From: Amaricoccus macauensis
Lineage (GTDB): Bacteria; Pseudomonadota; Alphaproteobacteria; Rhodobacterales; Rhodobacteraceae
Direction: 5' to 3'
DNA: 64,000 nucleotides
Assembly: GCF_014201905.1 (NCBI RefSeq)
Contig: NZ_JACHFM010000002.1
Coordinates: forward strand, 372,001-436,000
The notes under the pieces were generated by a model, which saw only the letters and a program-made list of their open reading frames with translations, ran no database searches and was not told where the DNA came from. Below, one piece after another: positions 1 through 7,760 of the stretch. Position numbers and translations under genes: made by a program. The stretch's first letter is position 1; each line of letters opens with the position of its first letter.

Positions 1-706
1 AGAGCTGGAGCGCGCCCATGATGGCCGCCTTGCCCAGGAACTCCTGACCCTCGGCAGCGCGGAGCTGCAGATAGGTGTTCTTGATGTTCTGCGTGTCATA
101 GGCCGTCAGGCCCGCGAAGATCAGCACGCCGAGCGCGGAAACCGCGAAGGTCACCGCCGACGACGCCAGCCAGATGTTCACGAGCGACGCGACGATAAGC
201 CCGATCACGCCCATGATGAGGAACGAACCCCACCCGGAGATGTCCTTCTTCGTGGTGTAGCCCCACAGGCTCAGGCCCGCGAAGGCGATCGCCGTGACGA
301 AGAACACCTGCGCGATCGACATCCCGGTGAAGACCGAGAAGATCCACGAGATCGAGAGGCCCATGAGCGCGGCGAACAGCCAGAAGACGCCCTGCGCCAC
401 GCCCTCGGACATGCGGTTGATGCCCGCCGAGAAGGCGAAGACCACCGCGAGCGGCGCGAACATCACCACCCACTTCAGCGGTGAGGTGAACATCGCCTGC
501 AGCAGCCCGACCGGCAGGATATTGGTCGGCTCACCGGCAACGGCCCGGGCGAAATCGGTGCCCACCACGTAGGCGACAAGGCCGGTGATGATCATGCCCA
601 CGGCCATCAGGCCGTAGACCTTGTTCATGTGTGCGCGCAGGCCCTCGTCGATCGCAGCGGTGGCGGTGCCGGCACCGGCTCGACGAACAGTCCCGTAGTC
701 GGCCAT
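1..706 (-). CDS. Bax inhibitor-1/YccA family inner-membrane protein (C-terminus beyond window)
   Basis: Reading leftward from an ATG at 706 gives about 235 residues with no stop before the window edge. A short cytoplasmic N-terminus ending near HMNKVYGLMAVG is followed by six or more hydrophobic helices, including a WVVMFAPLAVVF segment and a YDTQNIK stretch near the right place for the BI-1/YccA family (about 250 residues in full). A GGAGGG ribosome site lies just upstream of the ATG. Family members are seven-helix membrane proteins, some of them pH-sensitive Ca2+ leak channels; YccA modulates FtsH. The exact role here is inferred only from family. The gene is divergent from the esterase at 927. 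Confidence 0.9.
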   Translation of the reverse strand, partial: MADYGTVRRAGAGTATAAIDEGLRAHMNKVYGLMAVGMIITGLVAYVVGTDFARAVAGEPTNILPVGLLQAMFTSPLKWVVMFAPLAVVFAFSAGINRMSEGVAQGVFWLFAALMGLSISWIFSVFTGMSIAQVFFVTAIAFAGLSLWGYTTKKDISGWGSFLIMGVIGLIVASLVNIWLASSAVTFAVSALGVLIFAGLTAYDTQNIKNTYLQLRAAEGQEFLGKAAIMGALQL

Positions 707-926
707 TGATTCCCTCCGTTAGCCCTCTGGGTCCGCCGGATTTGAGACCCGGGCGGAAGTCCCTTGATATTGGCGACGGGAGGTCAGTTTTCAACCAACC
801 GACACCCCGCTCAAGCCAATAATATCGCAACAATCTCGTCATCTGTCATCAGGCCTCCGTTGCCTCTCGCCATGTTGACCATGGCCGCGGGAGCGGAGAA
901 GTTGGTCGGCCAACTGGAGTAACGGA

Positions 927-1586
927 ATGCGCCACATCGGGCTTCGGGTTCTCTTTGTCCTATTGTCGTCGCTCGCGATGGCTCCCGCGATCGCGGAGGT
1001 GCGCATCCTCGCCTTCGGCGACTCGCTTACCTATGGCTCCGGCGTGGCGAGGGAAGATGGCTTCGTTCCGCAGCTCGAGGCCTGGCTCCACGCCCACGGC
1101 GCGACCGACGTGGTGGTGCTGAACGCCGGCGTCCCGGGGGAGACCACTGCGGAGGGCCGCGAGCGCATTGCGCCGGTGCTGGACCAGACGCGCCCCGACG
1201 CGGTGCTTCTGGCTCTCGGCGCCAACGATCTGCTGCGCGGCCTTTCGGCGTCGCGGATGTTTTCCAACCTCGACGCGATCCTGGGGGAGGTGAGCGGCGA
1301 AGGCCTGCCCGCCCTCCTTGCCGGTCTGCCGGCGCCGCCGACCTGGCGGCGCGAGGATCGGGCCACATACCTCGAAACATTCCGCACGATCGCGCAGGAG
1401 CATGACGCGATATTCGTGCCCTCGTTTCTCGGCGGGATGAGTGGAAGGGGATTCCTCGCGGTTCGCCGGATGATGCAGCCGGACGGCATTCATCCGAACG
1501 CGGACGGCGTGCGTGCCAATGTCGCCGCCATCGGCCCGAAGGTGCGCGAACTCGCCGCGCGCGTCAGAGCGGTGCGCGAGCGATGA
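927..1586 (+). CDS. Secreted SGNH/GDSL esterase (TesA-like arylesterase)
   Basis: A 219-residue protein with an N-terminal signal peptide (about residues 1-23, cleavage after AIA). The SGNH blocks are all present: GDSL at 31-34 with the nucleophile Ser33, an Asn in the GAND block near 100, and Asp186/His189 in DGIHPN. Length and motif spacing match the TesA/arylesterase type of periplasmic lysophospholipase/thioesterase, which hydrolyses acyl esters and thioesters. The stop overlaps the next start (ATGA), so it is translationally coupled to the RNA phosphodiesterase gene. The natural substrate cannot be told from sequence. Confidence 0.93.
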   Translation: MRHIGLRVLFVLLSSLAMAPAIAEVRILAFGDSLTYGSGVAREDGFVPQLEAWLHAHGATDVVVLNAGVPGETTAEGRERIAPVLDQTRPDAVLLALGANDLLRGLSASRMFSNLDAILGEVSGEGLPALLAGLPAPPTWRREDRATYLETFRTIAQEHDAIFVPSFLGGMSGRGFLAVRRMMQPDGIHPNADGVRANVAAIGPKVRELAARVRAVRER

Positions 1587-2122
1587 TCCGCGCCTTCGCG
1601 GCCCTGTCGCTGCCGGAAGCCCTGCGCTTTGATCTGATGCTGGTGCAGTCGGGCCTGCCATTGCCGCGCCCCTTGCCGCCGGAGAACCTGCACCTGACGC
1701 TGGTCTTTCTGGGCGAGATCCCCGAGCCGACGCTTGCCGATGTCGACGCCGCTTTCAGCAAGGTGCGGGTGCCGCCGTTCGATCTGGCGCTCGCTGGTCT
1801 CGACATGTTCGGAGGCGCGAAGGCGCGCAGCGTGCATGCCGAGGCCGTGCCGAGCGCGCCGCTCCTCCAGCTGCAAGCGAAGGTGGAGACCGCCGCGCGC
1901 AGCGCCGGTGTGGTTGTCGCTGGCCGCCGGTATGCCCCGCACGTGACGCTTGCGCGCCTGCCGGAGCGCTTTGCCGACCGGGCGCGGCTCGAGGCAGCCG
2001 TCGCGGCGCGCATCGCCTATCGCTCCGAGCCGTTCCTCGTGGAGGACTTTTGTCTCTACCGATCGTGGCTCAGCCCGGGCGGCTCGATCTATGACGAGCT
2101 CGCCCGGTACACGTTGGGTTAG
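1583..2122 (+). CDS. thpR: RNA 2',3'-cyclic phosphodiesterase (2'-5' RNA ligase family)
   Basis: A 179-residue protein of the 2H phosphoesterase superfamily. The two catalytic HxTL motifs are HLTL at 37-40 and HVTL at 120-123, with the usual spacing for ThpR/LigT. The family opens 2',3'-cyclic phosphates on RNA to 2'-phosphates and can reversibly ligate 2'-5' bonds; its cellular role is poorly understood. The ATG overlaps the esterase stop by four bases, so the two genes form a two-gene operon. It converges on the DUF1127 gene. Confidence 0.92.
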   Translation: MIRAFAALSLPEALRFDLMLVQSGLPLPRPLPPENLHLTLVFLGEIPEPTLADVDAAFSKVRVPPFDLALAGLDMFGGAKARSVHAEAVPSAPLLQLQAKVETAARSAGVVVAGRRYAPHVTLARLPERFADRARLEAAVAARIAYRSEPFLVEDFCLYRSWLSPGGSIYDELARYTLG

Positions 2123-2174
2123 GTTGGGGGGAGGCGAGGGGGCGTCAGCCGTCCCCGCCCGATCTCCGGTGCCG

Positions 2175-2375
2175 TCAGACGAGCGGGCGGCGCAGCTCTT
2201 CCGCCACGTCGGCGCGCGTCAACCCCATGTCGCGCAACATGCGATCGTCGAGTTCGGCGAGCTGGACCCGCGCCCTGTACCGGGCGTCGAGGGTCACGAC
2301 GGCTTTCACCAGTCCACGCGCCGTCAGGCGCGGCCGGGCAGTACGGACAGGGCGCGTGAGCGTGAGGGCAGACAT
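2175..2375 (-). CDS. Small DUF1127 protein
   Basis: A 66-residue, Arg-rich protein. The C-terminal half has the DUF1127 signature: an aromatic/basic helix followed by ELDDRMLRDMGLTRADV. DUF1127 proteins are abundant in alphaproteobacteria, and some have been linked to phosphate/carbon metabolism and RNA turnover. No activity can be read from this copy. An SD-like TGGAGCG precedes the ATG. It is divergent from the LysR gene, with an intergenic region of about 120 bases that carries a LysR-type box. Confidence 0.88.
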   Translation of the reverse strand: MSALTLTRPVRTARPRLTARGLVKAVVTLDARYRARVQLAELDDRMLRDMGLTRADVAEELRRPLV

Positions 2376-2417
2376 TGGATCGCTCCATCATGGTATGTTT
2401 AGGATCGCGGCTGAGGT

Positions 2418-2432
2418 ATCACCGTGCTTGAT
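2418..2432. promoter_or_regulatory. LysR-type box (ATC-N9-GAT, T-N11-A)
   Basis: The 15 bases form an interrupted dyad ATCA-N7-TGAT that satisfies both the T-N11-A rule and the stricter ATC-N9-GAT form known for LysR regulators such as NodD. It lies between the divergent DUF1127 and lysR starts, where an autoregulatory LysR protein usually binds. This is a motif match by eye, without footprint or comparative support. Confidence 0.45.
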
Positions 2433-2497
2433 GTGTAGGTCGATCCACGCTAAAACGAAAACGATGATTTGTGCGACGATCCATCAAGGATTCTGAT

Positions 2498-3370
2498 ATG
2501 CCCCGCCAGCTCGATCTGACTGCCCTGCGCTCGTTCGCGGCCGTCGCCGACGCGGGCGGCGTCACACGCGCCGCGTCGCAACTGAACCTCACCCAGTCCG
2601 CGGTCTCGATGCAGCTGAAGCGCCTTGAGGAGACGCTCGGCCTCTCGCTCCTTGATCGCTCGGCGCGCACCATCGCGCTCACCGCGCAGGGCGAGCAGCT
2701 CCTGGCCTACGCCCGTCGGTTGCTGGCCCTGAATGACGAGGCGTGGGGCCGTCTCACCCACCCGGCCTTCGAGGGAACACTCGACTTCGGCGTGCCGCAC
2801 GACATCATCTTCCCGCACGTTCCCGTGGTGCTGCAGCGCTTCGCGGCCGAGTATCCGCGGGTGAAGCTGCAACTCCACTCGCTCTATACCAGCGGACTGA
2901 AGGACATGCTGGCCCGTGGCGACATGGATCTCATCCTGACGACCGAGGCGACGGTCGACGCCGGCGGCGAGACACTGCGGCGAGAGCCGCTGGTCTGGGT
3001 CGGTGCTCCGGGCGGACAGGCATGGCGTGCGCGGCCGCTGCGTTTTGCCTCCTGCGCCCACTGCGTCTTCAAGCGGCCGGCGCTCGATGCGATGGAGGCG
3101 GCTGGCATCCCCTGGGAGTTCGCGGTCGACTCGATCTCCACCGCCGCGATCGACGCGACCGTTGCCGCCGACCTCGCGGTCAGCGTCCAGCTCGAGAGCG
3201 CCGTGCCAGCGCGCTGCGAGGCGATCCGCCACTGCGGCGCGCTGCCGCAGCTCCCGGATCACCGGGTCAACATGTATATCGCGCCGGGCCCGCGGGCCGT
3301 CCTTGCCGAACGGCTCGCAGGCTTCCTGCGCCAGTCCTACGGTGTCGCGGAGAGCCTTGCGGCGGAGTAG
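2498..3370 (+). CDS. LysR-family transcriptional regulator
   Basis: A 290-residue protein. The N-terminal winged helix-turn-helix (about residues 5-65: LTALRSFAAVADAGG, then AASQLNLTQSAVSMQLKRLEE) is typical of LysR, and the remainder fits the periplasmic-binding-like effector domain (from about residue 90). I chose the ATG at 2498 because AAGGA lies seven bases upstream; an in-frame start at 2471 would add nine residues without support. The LysR gene is divergent from DUF1127, which makes that small gene its first candidate target. The effector is unknown. Confidence 0.92.
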   Translation: MPRQLDLTALRSFAAVADAGGVTRAASQLNLTQSAVSMQLKRLEETLGLSLLDRSARTIALTAQGEQLLAYARRLLALNDEAWGRLTHPAFEGTLDFGVPHDIIFPHVPVVLQRFAAEYPRVKLQLHSLYTSGLKDMLARGDMDLILTTEATVDAGGETLRREPLVWVGAPGGQAWRARPLRFASCAHCVFKRPALDAMEAAGIPWEFAVDSISTAAIDATVAADLAVSVQLESAVPARCEAIRHCGALPQLPDHRVNMYIAPGPRAVLAERLAGFLRQSYGVAESLAAE

Positions 3371-3377
3371 GGCAGGC

Positions 3378-3785
3378 TCACTTCGCCGACGCCTCCGCCG
3401 GCTGGAAGTCGAGCGCCACGCCGTTGATGCAATAGCGCAGGTGTGTCGGCGGCGGCCCGTCCGGGAAGACGTGTCCGAGGTGGCTGCCGCAGGTGGCGCA
3501 GTGGACCTCGGTGCGGACCATGCCGTGGCTCTCGTCGGTGTCGGTCTCGACCGATCCCTCCACCGGCTCGTTGAAGCTCGGCCAGCCGGTGCCGCTTTCG
3601 AACTTCAGGTTCGACCGGAAAAGCGGCGTGCCGCACCCGGCGCAGGAAAACGTGCCCTGCCGCTTCTCGTGCAGCAGCGCACAGCTCCCCGGCCGCTCGG
3701 TGCCGTGCCCGCGCATCACCGCGAACTGCTCCGGCGTCAGGATCCGGCGCCACTCCTCATCGCTGTGCGTGACCTTGTAGCCCAT
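3378..3785 (-). CDS. msrB: Peptide-methionine (R)-S-oxide reductase MsrB
   Basis: A 135-residue single-domain MsrB, which reduces the R epimer of methionine sulfoxide in proteins. The structural zinc site is complete (Cys48/Cys51 in CAGC, Cys96/Cys99 in CATC) and the catalytic Cys119 sits in RYCINGVAL. The substrate-binding GTGWPSF and HLGHVF segments are present. There is no signal peptide, so it is cytoplasmic. It converges tightly (7 bases) with the LysR gene and stands next to exonuclease III, a loose oxidative-damage pairing. Confidence 0.96.
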   Translation of the reverse strand: MGYKVTHSDEEWRRILTPEQFAVMRGHGTERPGSCALLHEKRQGTFSCAGCGTPLFRSNLKFESGTGWPSFNEPVEGSVETDTDESHGMVRTEVHCATCGSHLGHVFPDGPPPTHLRYCINGVALDFQPAEASAK

Positions 3786-3852
3786 GGGCGAGCCTCCTCG
3801 TTCCGCTGTCGATCCGGGATATGGGGGTGTTCCGGCGCTCTGTCGAGCGTCG

Positions 3853-4626
3853 TCAGGTCGCGGCGAGCGTCACCCAGATCGGCACGTGGTCCGATGGCTT
3901 CTCGCGCCGCCGCACCTCCGCGTCGATGCCGCAGGTCTCCAGCCGGTCGGCCGCCTGCGGCGTCAGGAGCACGTGGTCGATCCGGATGCCCCAGTTCTTC
4001 TGCAACGCCCCGGCCTGATAATCCCAGAAGGTATAGATCCCCGGGCTCCGGTCCACCGCGCGCAGGGCGTCGGTGAGCCCGAGGTTGATCAGCCGGTGAA
4101 ACGCCTCCCGGGTCGGCGGCAGGAAGAGCGCGTCCTTGGCCCAGACCGCCGGGTTCCAGCAGTCTTCGTCCTGCGGGATCACATTGTAGTCGCCGAGGAT
4201 GACGGCGGTCTCCTCCGCCTCGATGAGCGCCTTCGCCCGCGCCTCGAGCCGCGCCATCCAGCCGAGCTTGTAGTCGTATTTCGGCCCCGGCGCGGGATTG
4301 CCGTTCGGCAGGTAGAGCCCGCAGATCCGGACACCCCCGACCGTCGCCTCGATCCAGCGCGACTGCTCGTCGCTGTCATCGCCTGGCAGGCCGCGGGTCA
4401 CGTCCTCCATCGGCAGCTTCGAGAGCAGCGCCACCCCGTTGAAACCCTTCTGGCCATGGGTCTCGAGGTTGTAGCCCATGTCCTCGATCTCGAGGCGCGG
4501 GAACTGCTCGTCGGTGGACTTGATCTCCTGCAAGGCCACCACGTCGGCGTTCGCGTCGCGCAGCCAGTCGAGGAACGCCGGCAGCCGGGCCTTGATGCCG
4601 TTGATGTTGAACGAGGCGATTTTCAT
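3853..4626 (-). CDS. xthA: Exodeoxyribonuclease III (AP endonuclease)
   Basis: A 257-residue member of the ExoIII/APE1 family, which cuts DNA 5' of abasic sites in base-excision repair and degrades 3' ends. Landmarks: MKIASFNINGIKARL at the start, LQEIK with the metal-binding Glu34, LGDYNV, WGIRIDHVL and the terminal SDHVP with the catalytic His. The ATG at 4626 gives the family-standard N-terminus; the frame is open upstream but those extra residues are not family-like. It is divergent from the dehydratase gene at 4724. Confidence 0.95.
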   Translation of the reverse strand: MKIASFNINGIKARLPAFLDWLRDANADVVALQEIKSTDEQFPRLEIEDMGYNLETHGQKGFNGVALLSKLPMEDVTRGLPGDDSDEQSRWIEATVGGVRICGLYLPNGNPAPGPKYDYKLGWMARLEARAKALIEAEETAVILGDYNVIPQDEDCWNPAVWAKDALFLPPTREAFHRLINLGLTDALRAVDRSPGIYTFWDYQAGALQKNWGIRIDHVLLTPQAADRLETCGIDAEVRRREKPSDHVPIWVTLAAT

Positions 4627-4723
4627 GGGCCGGACGCTATCTGCTCCCGAGGGGGATCGCCACCCCTTGCCAATCCCCTCGGCGCCACGAAAAGCTGTGC
4701 GGATTGCATTAGGAGAGTCCCGC

Positions 4724-6577
4724 ATGAAGTTCTCGATCGCAACCGTCTCGCTCGGGGGAACGCTCGCGGAGAAACTCGCCGCTATCGCGAATGCCGGCTT
4801 CGATGGCGTCGAGATATTCGAGGCGGATGTCCTCGCCTATGACGGTCGTCCGGCAGACATCGGGACGATGGTGCGCGACCATGGACTGGAGATCATTGCC
4901 TTCCAGCCGTTCCGCGATTTCGAGGGCATGCCCGAGCCGCAGCGCAGCCGGGGGTTCGAGCGGGCGAAGCGCAAGTTCGCGCTGATGAACGAACTCGGCG
5001 CCGAGGATGTGCTGGTCTGCTCCAACGTCTCGCCGCTTTCGCTTGGCGGCATCGACCGGGCCGCGGCCGACCTGCGCGAGCTTGGCGACGTCGCCGAGAC
5101 ATTCGGCGTCCGGTTGGGCTATGAGGCGCTCGCCTTCGGCCGCCACGTCTGGGACTACCGCGACAGCTGGGAGATCGTGCGCCGCGCCGACCACCCCCGG
5201 GTCGGCCTCATCCTCGACAGCTGGCATGTCCTCGCCCGCAAGCTTCCGGTTGCGCCCATCGCCTCGATCCCGGCCGACCGCATCGTCTTCGTGCAGGTGG
5301 CGGACGCGCCAGCCATGGATATGGACCTGTTGCAGTGGTCGCGGCACTTCCGCAATTTCCCCGGTCAGGGCGACATGGACGTGGACAGCTTCATGCGGGC
5401 GCTGCTCTCCACCGGCTATGATGGCTGGATCAGCCATGAGATCTTCAACGACCGCTTCCGCATGGCGTCGCCCCGGCGCATCGCCGAAGACGGCGAGCGC
5501 TCGCTGATCTGGCTCCGCGACCGCCTCGAACCCGGCACCCTGCCGCCGCGCGTCGTCCCCGAGGCGGTGGAGTGGATCGAGTTCGCGGTCTCCGAGGAGG
5601 AGGCGCCGGCCCTCGAGGCGGTGTTCGCCGGGCTCGGCTTCCGCCTCACCGGGCGGCACCGCAGCAAGGATGTCACGCGCTGGAGCCAGGGCGCGATCAA
5701 CCTCGTCATCAACACCGAGCCCGACGGTCTCGCCCACTCGCAGCAGATCGTGCATGGGCCTTCCGTCGTCGCGATCGGCCTTCGTGTCGCCGACGCCGCG
5801 GCGGCGCTGGCCCGTGCCGAAGGTCTCAGGATGCACGTCTATCGCGGCGAAGTCGGGGTCGGTGAGCTCGACGTCCCGGCGGTGCGCGGCATCGGCGGCT
5901 CGCTTCTCTACTTCACCGACTCGAAGACCGACCTCGCGCGCGTCTGGGAGATCGAGTTCGAGCCGGTCGAGAGCGTCCCGCCCGGGCCGCTCTCGCGCAT
6001 CGACCATATCTCCCAGTCCATGACCCCGGACGAGATGCTGACCTGGCGGCTGTTCTATCTCTCGCTCTTCGATGTCGAGCGCACGCCACAGGTCGATGTC
6101 ATCGACCCGGCCGGTGTCGTCGAGAGCATGGCGCTGCACTCGCCCGACCGGACGCTGCGCATCTGCATGAACGCCTCGGCCTCCGAGCGGACCCAGGCGT
6201 CGCGCTTCCTCGACGAGTTCTTTGGCGCCGGCACCCAGCACATCGCCTTCCTGACCGACGACATCTTTGCCGCAGCCGAGGCGATGCAGGCGTCCGGCAT
6301 GGCGACCCTGCCAATCCCGGACAACTACTACGATGATCTGGAGGCGCGTCTCGGGCTGGAGCCGGAGTTCGTCGAGCGGCTGCGCGACCGCGGCATCCTC
6401 TACGACGAGGACGAGACGGGGCGGTTCTTCCAGATCTATACCCGCGCCTTCAAGGAACGGTTCTTCTTCGAGATCGTCGAGCGCGAAGGCTACACCGGCT
6501 ACGGCGCCCCGAATGCGCCGATCCGGCTCGCGGCTCAGGCGCGCCTCGCGCGGCAGCCGGCGATCCCGCGTCTGTGA
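4724..6577 (+). CDS. 3-dehydroshikimate dehydratase fused to HPPD-like domain (QuiC/QsuB type)
   Basis: A 617-residue two-domain protein. Residues 1-270 form a xylose-isomerase-like TIM barrel with metal ligands Glu134, Asp165, Gln191 and Glu239, the same set described for 3-dehydroshikimate dehydratase QuiC1, which converts 3-dehydroshikimate to protocatechuate. Residues about 290-610 are a 4-hydroxyphenylpyruvate dioxygenase-like domain with a plausible iron triad (RIDHIS, TQHIAF, FFEIVE). The function of this second domain in the family is unsettled. AGGAG at 4711 sets the ATG. No protocatechuate-cleavage gene is nearby. It is followed, after 61 bases, by the FGE homologue. Confidence 0.88.
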   Translation: MKFSIATVSLGGTLAEKLAAIANAGFDGVEIFEADVLAYDGRPADIGTMVRDHGLEIIAFQPFRDFEGMPEPQRSRGFERAKRKFALMNELGAEDVLVCSNVSPLSLGGIDRAAADLRELGDVAETFGVRLGYEALAFGRHVWDYRDSWEIVRRADHPRVGLILDSWHVLARKLPVAPIASIPADRIVFVQVADAPAMDMDLLQWSRHFRNFPGQGDMDVDSFMRALLSTGYDGWISHEIFNDRFRMASPRRIAEDGERSLIWLRDRLEPGTLPPRVVPEAVEWIEFAVSEEEAPALEAVFAGLGFRLTGRHRSKDVTRWSQGAINLVINTEPDGLAHSQQIVHGPSVVAIGLRVADAAAALARAEGLRMHVYRGEVGVGELDVPAVRGIGGSLLYFTDSKTDLARVWEIEFEPVESVPPGPLSRIDHISQSMTPDEMLTWRLFYLSLFDVERTPQVDVIDPAGVVESMALHSPDRTLRICMNASASERTQASRFLDEFFGAGTQHIAFLTDDIFAAAEAMQASGMATLPIPDNYYDDLEARLGLEPEFVERLRDRGILYDEDETGRFFQIYTRAFKERFFFEIVEREGYTGYGAPNAPIRLAAQARLARQPAIPRL

Positions 6578-6638
6578 CCTCGCGGGCTTGCGTTTCGATC
6601 CTCCTCGCCGCACCTTCCGCCGCGAGGAGGAGACCCGC

Positions 6639-7601
6639 ATGAACAGGCAGATCCGCAAGCCGGCCGCGCCCGGAATGCGTCCCATCCCCGGTGGCACCTT
6701 CCTCATGGGCTCGGATCGCCACTATGCCGAGGAAGCGCCGGCACACCGGGCGAAGGTGGCTGCCTTCGAGATGGACGAGGCCTGCGTCACCAACCGCCAG
6801 TTTGCAGCCTTCGCCGCCGAGACAGGGTACGTCACCGTCGCCGAGCGCCCGCTCGACCCGGCGATCTATCCCAATGCCGCGCCGCATGAGCTTCTGCCGG
6901 GCTCGACGGTCTTTCACATGACGAAGGGGCCGGTCGATACCCGCGACTTCCGCCACTGGTGGAGCTGGGTCTCCGGCGCCTCATGGCGGCACCCGGAGGG
7001 GCCTGGGAGTTCGGTCAAGGGGCGCAAGGATCACCCGGTCGTTCACATCGCCTTCGAGGACGCGGAAGCCTATGCCACATGGGCGGGCAAGGCGCTCCCC
7101 ACCGAAGCGGAGTGGGAATTCGCGGCCCGCGGCGGGCTTGACGCCCGCGAATACGCGTGGGGTGACGAGCTTGCGCCGCGCGGCCGGCATGTGGCGAACA
7201 CCTGGCAGGGAGCTTTCCCGTGGCAGAACCTCACTGAGGACGGCTGGCCCGGCACCTGCCCGGTCAAGTCCTTCCCGGCGAACGGCTACGGGCTCTATGA
7301 GGTTTGCGGCAACGTCTGGGAGTGGACGACGGATTGGTTCGCCGCCGGGCACACGGCGAAGGACCCGGAGAAGCCCGGCTGCTGCGTCGCGGACAACCCG
7401 CGCGGACCGGGCAAGGCCGGCAGCTATGACCCGCGTCAGCCGGGGATCCTCATCCCCCGCCGGGTGGTGAAGGGCGGCTCGTTCCTCTGCGCGCCGTCCT
7501 ACTGCCGCCGATACCGCCCGGCGGCGCGGCACGCTCAGATGATCGACACCGGCACCAGCCACATCGGCTTCCGCTGCATCCGCCGAAAACAAAACACCTG
7601 A
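6639..7601 (+). CDS. Formylglycine-generating enzyme (sulfatase-modifying factor) family protein
   Basis: A 320-residue single-domain FGE-sulfatase fold: the N-terminal PGGTFLMGSD, the central PTEAEWEFAARGG, the GNVWEWTTDW block and the C-terminal GGSFLC...GFR. Cys284 and Cys289 sit in CAPSYCRRYRPAA, matching the copper-binding active-site pair of true aerobic FGE (CxxSYC), which oxidises a sulfatase Cys to formylglycine. That pair is missing in many non-FGE family members, so real FGE activity is likely. No signal peptide. A strong GAGGAGGAG precedes the ATG. No sulfatase lies in the window. Confidence 0.88.
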   Translation: MNRQIRKPAAPGMRPIPGGTFLMGSDRHYAEEAPAHRAKVAAFEMDEACVTNRQFAAFAAETGYVTVAERPLDPAIYPNAAPHELLPGSTVFHMTKGPVDTRDFRHWWSWVSGASWRHPEGPGSSVKGRKDHPVVHIAFEDAEAYATWAGKALPTEAEWEFAARGGLDAREYAWGDELAPRGRHVANTWQGAFPWQNLTEDGWPGTCPVKSFPANGYGLYEVCGNVWEWTTDWFAAGHTAKDPEKPGCCVADNPRGPGKAGSYDPRQPGILIPRRVVKGGSFLCAPSYCRRYRPAARHAQMIDTGTSHIGFRCIRRKQNT

Positions 7602-7643
7602 TATCTCAGGGAACTAGGTAAATTTGTTGAGGTAATATGCGAA

Positions 7644-7662
7644 GCAGGGCTTCGCGCCCTGC
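7644..7662 (+). terminator. Hairpin downstream of the FGE gene
   Basis: A perfect 7-bp stem (GCAGGGC/GCCCTGC) with a 5-base loop, about 40 bases after the FGE stop. No U-tract follows, so it is a weak intrinsic terminator at best, or a Rho-assisted/RNA-stability hairpin. Confidence 0.4.
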
Positions 7663-7726
7663 ACAGCGGCAGACAAGGCGCGTCTGGCCGGGCGAGACCA
7701 CACCCGAGCCCCTGCGCGCCCGGTCA

Positions 7727-7746
7727 GGGCCGGCCGTAGCCGGCCC
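7727..7746. terminator. Hairpin downstream of the RTX gene
   Basis: GGGCCGGC and GCCGGCCC form a perfect 8-bp stem around a CGTA loop, 14 bases beyond the leftward RTX stop codon. There is no T-run on either side. The position between two convergent genes fits a terminator. Confidence 0.4.
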
Positions 7747-7760
7747 CGCAGTCCCCGGGG

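Noticed and set aside
4709-6706. 665-codon leftward frame opposite the dehydratase
   Set aside because: The dehydratase carries all its metal ligands and a good ribosome site; the antisense frame shows no recognisable domain.
7620-7760. CRISPR-like or REP array between the FGE and RTX genes
   Set aside because: Only two unrelated hairpins are present; no repeated unit with constant spacing.
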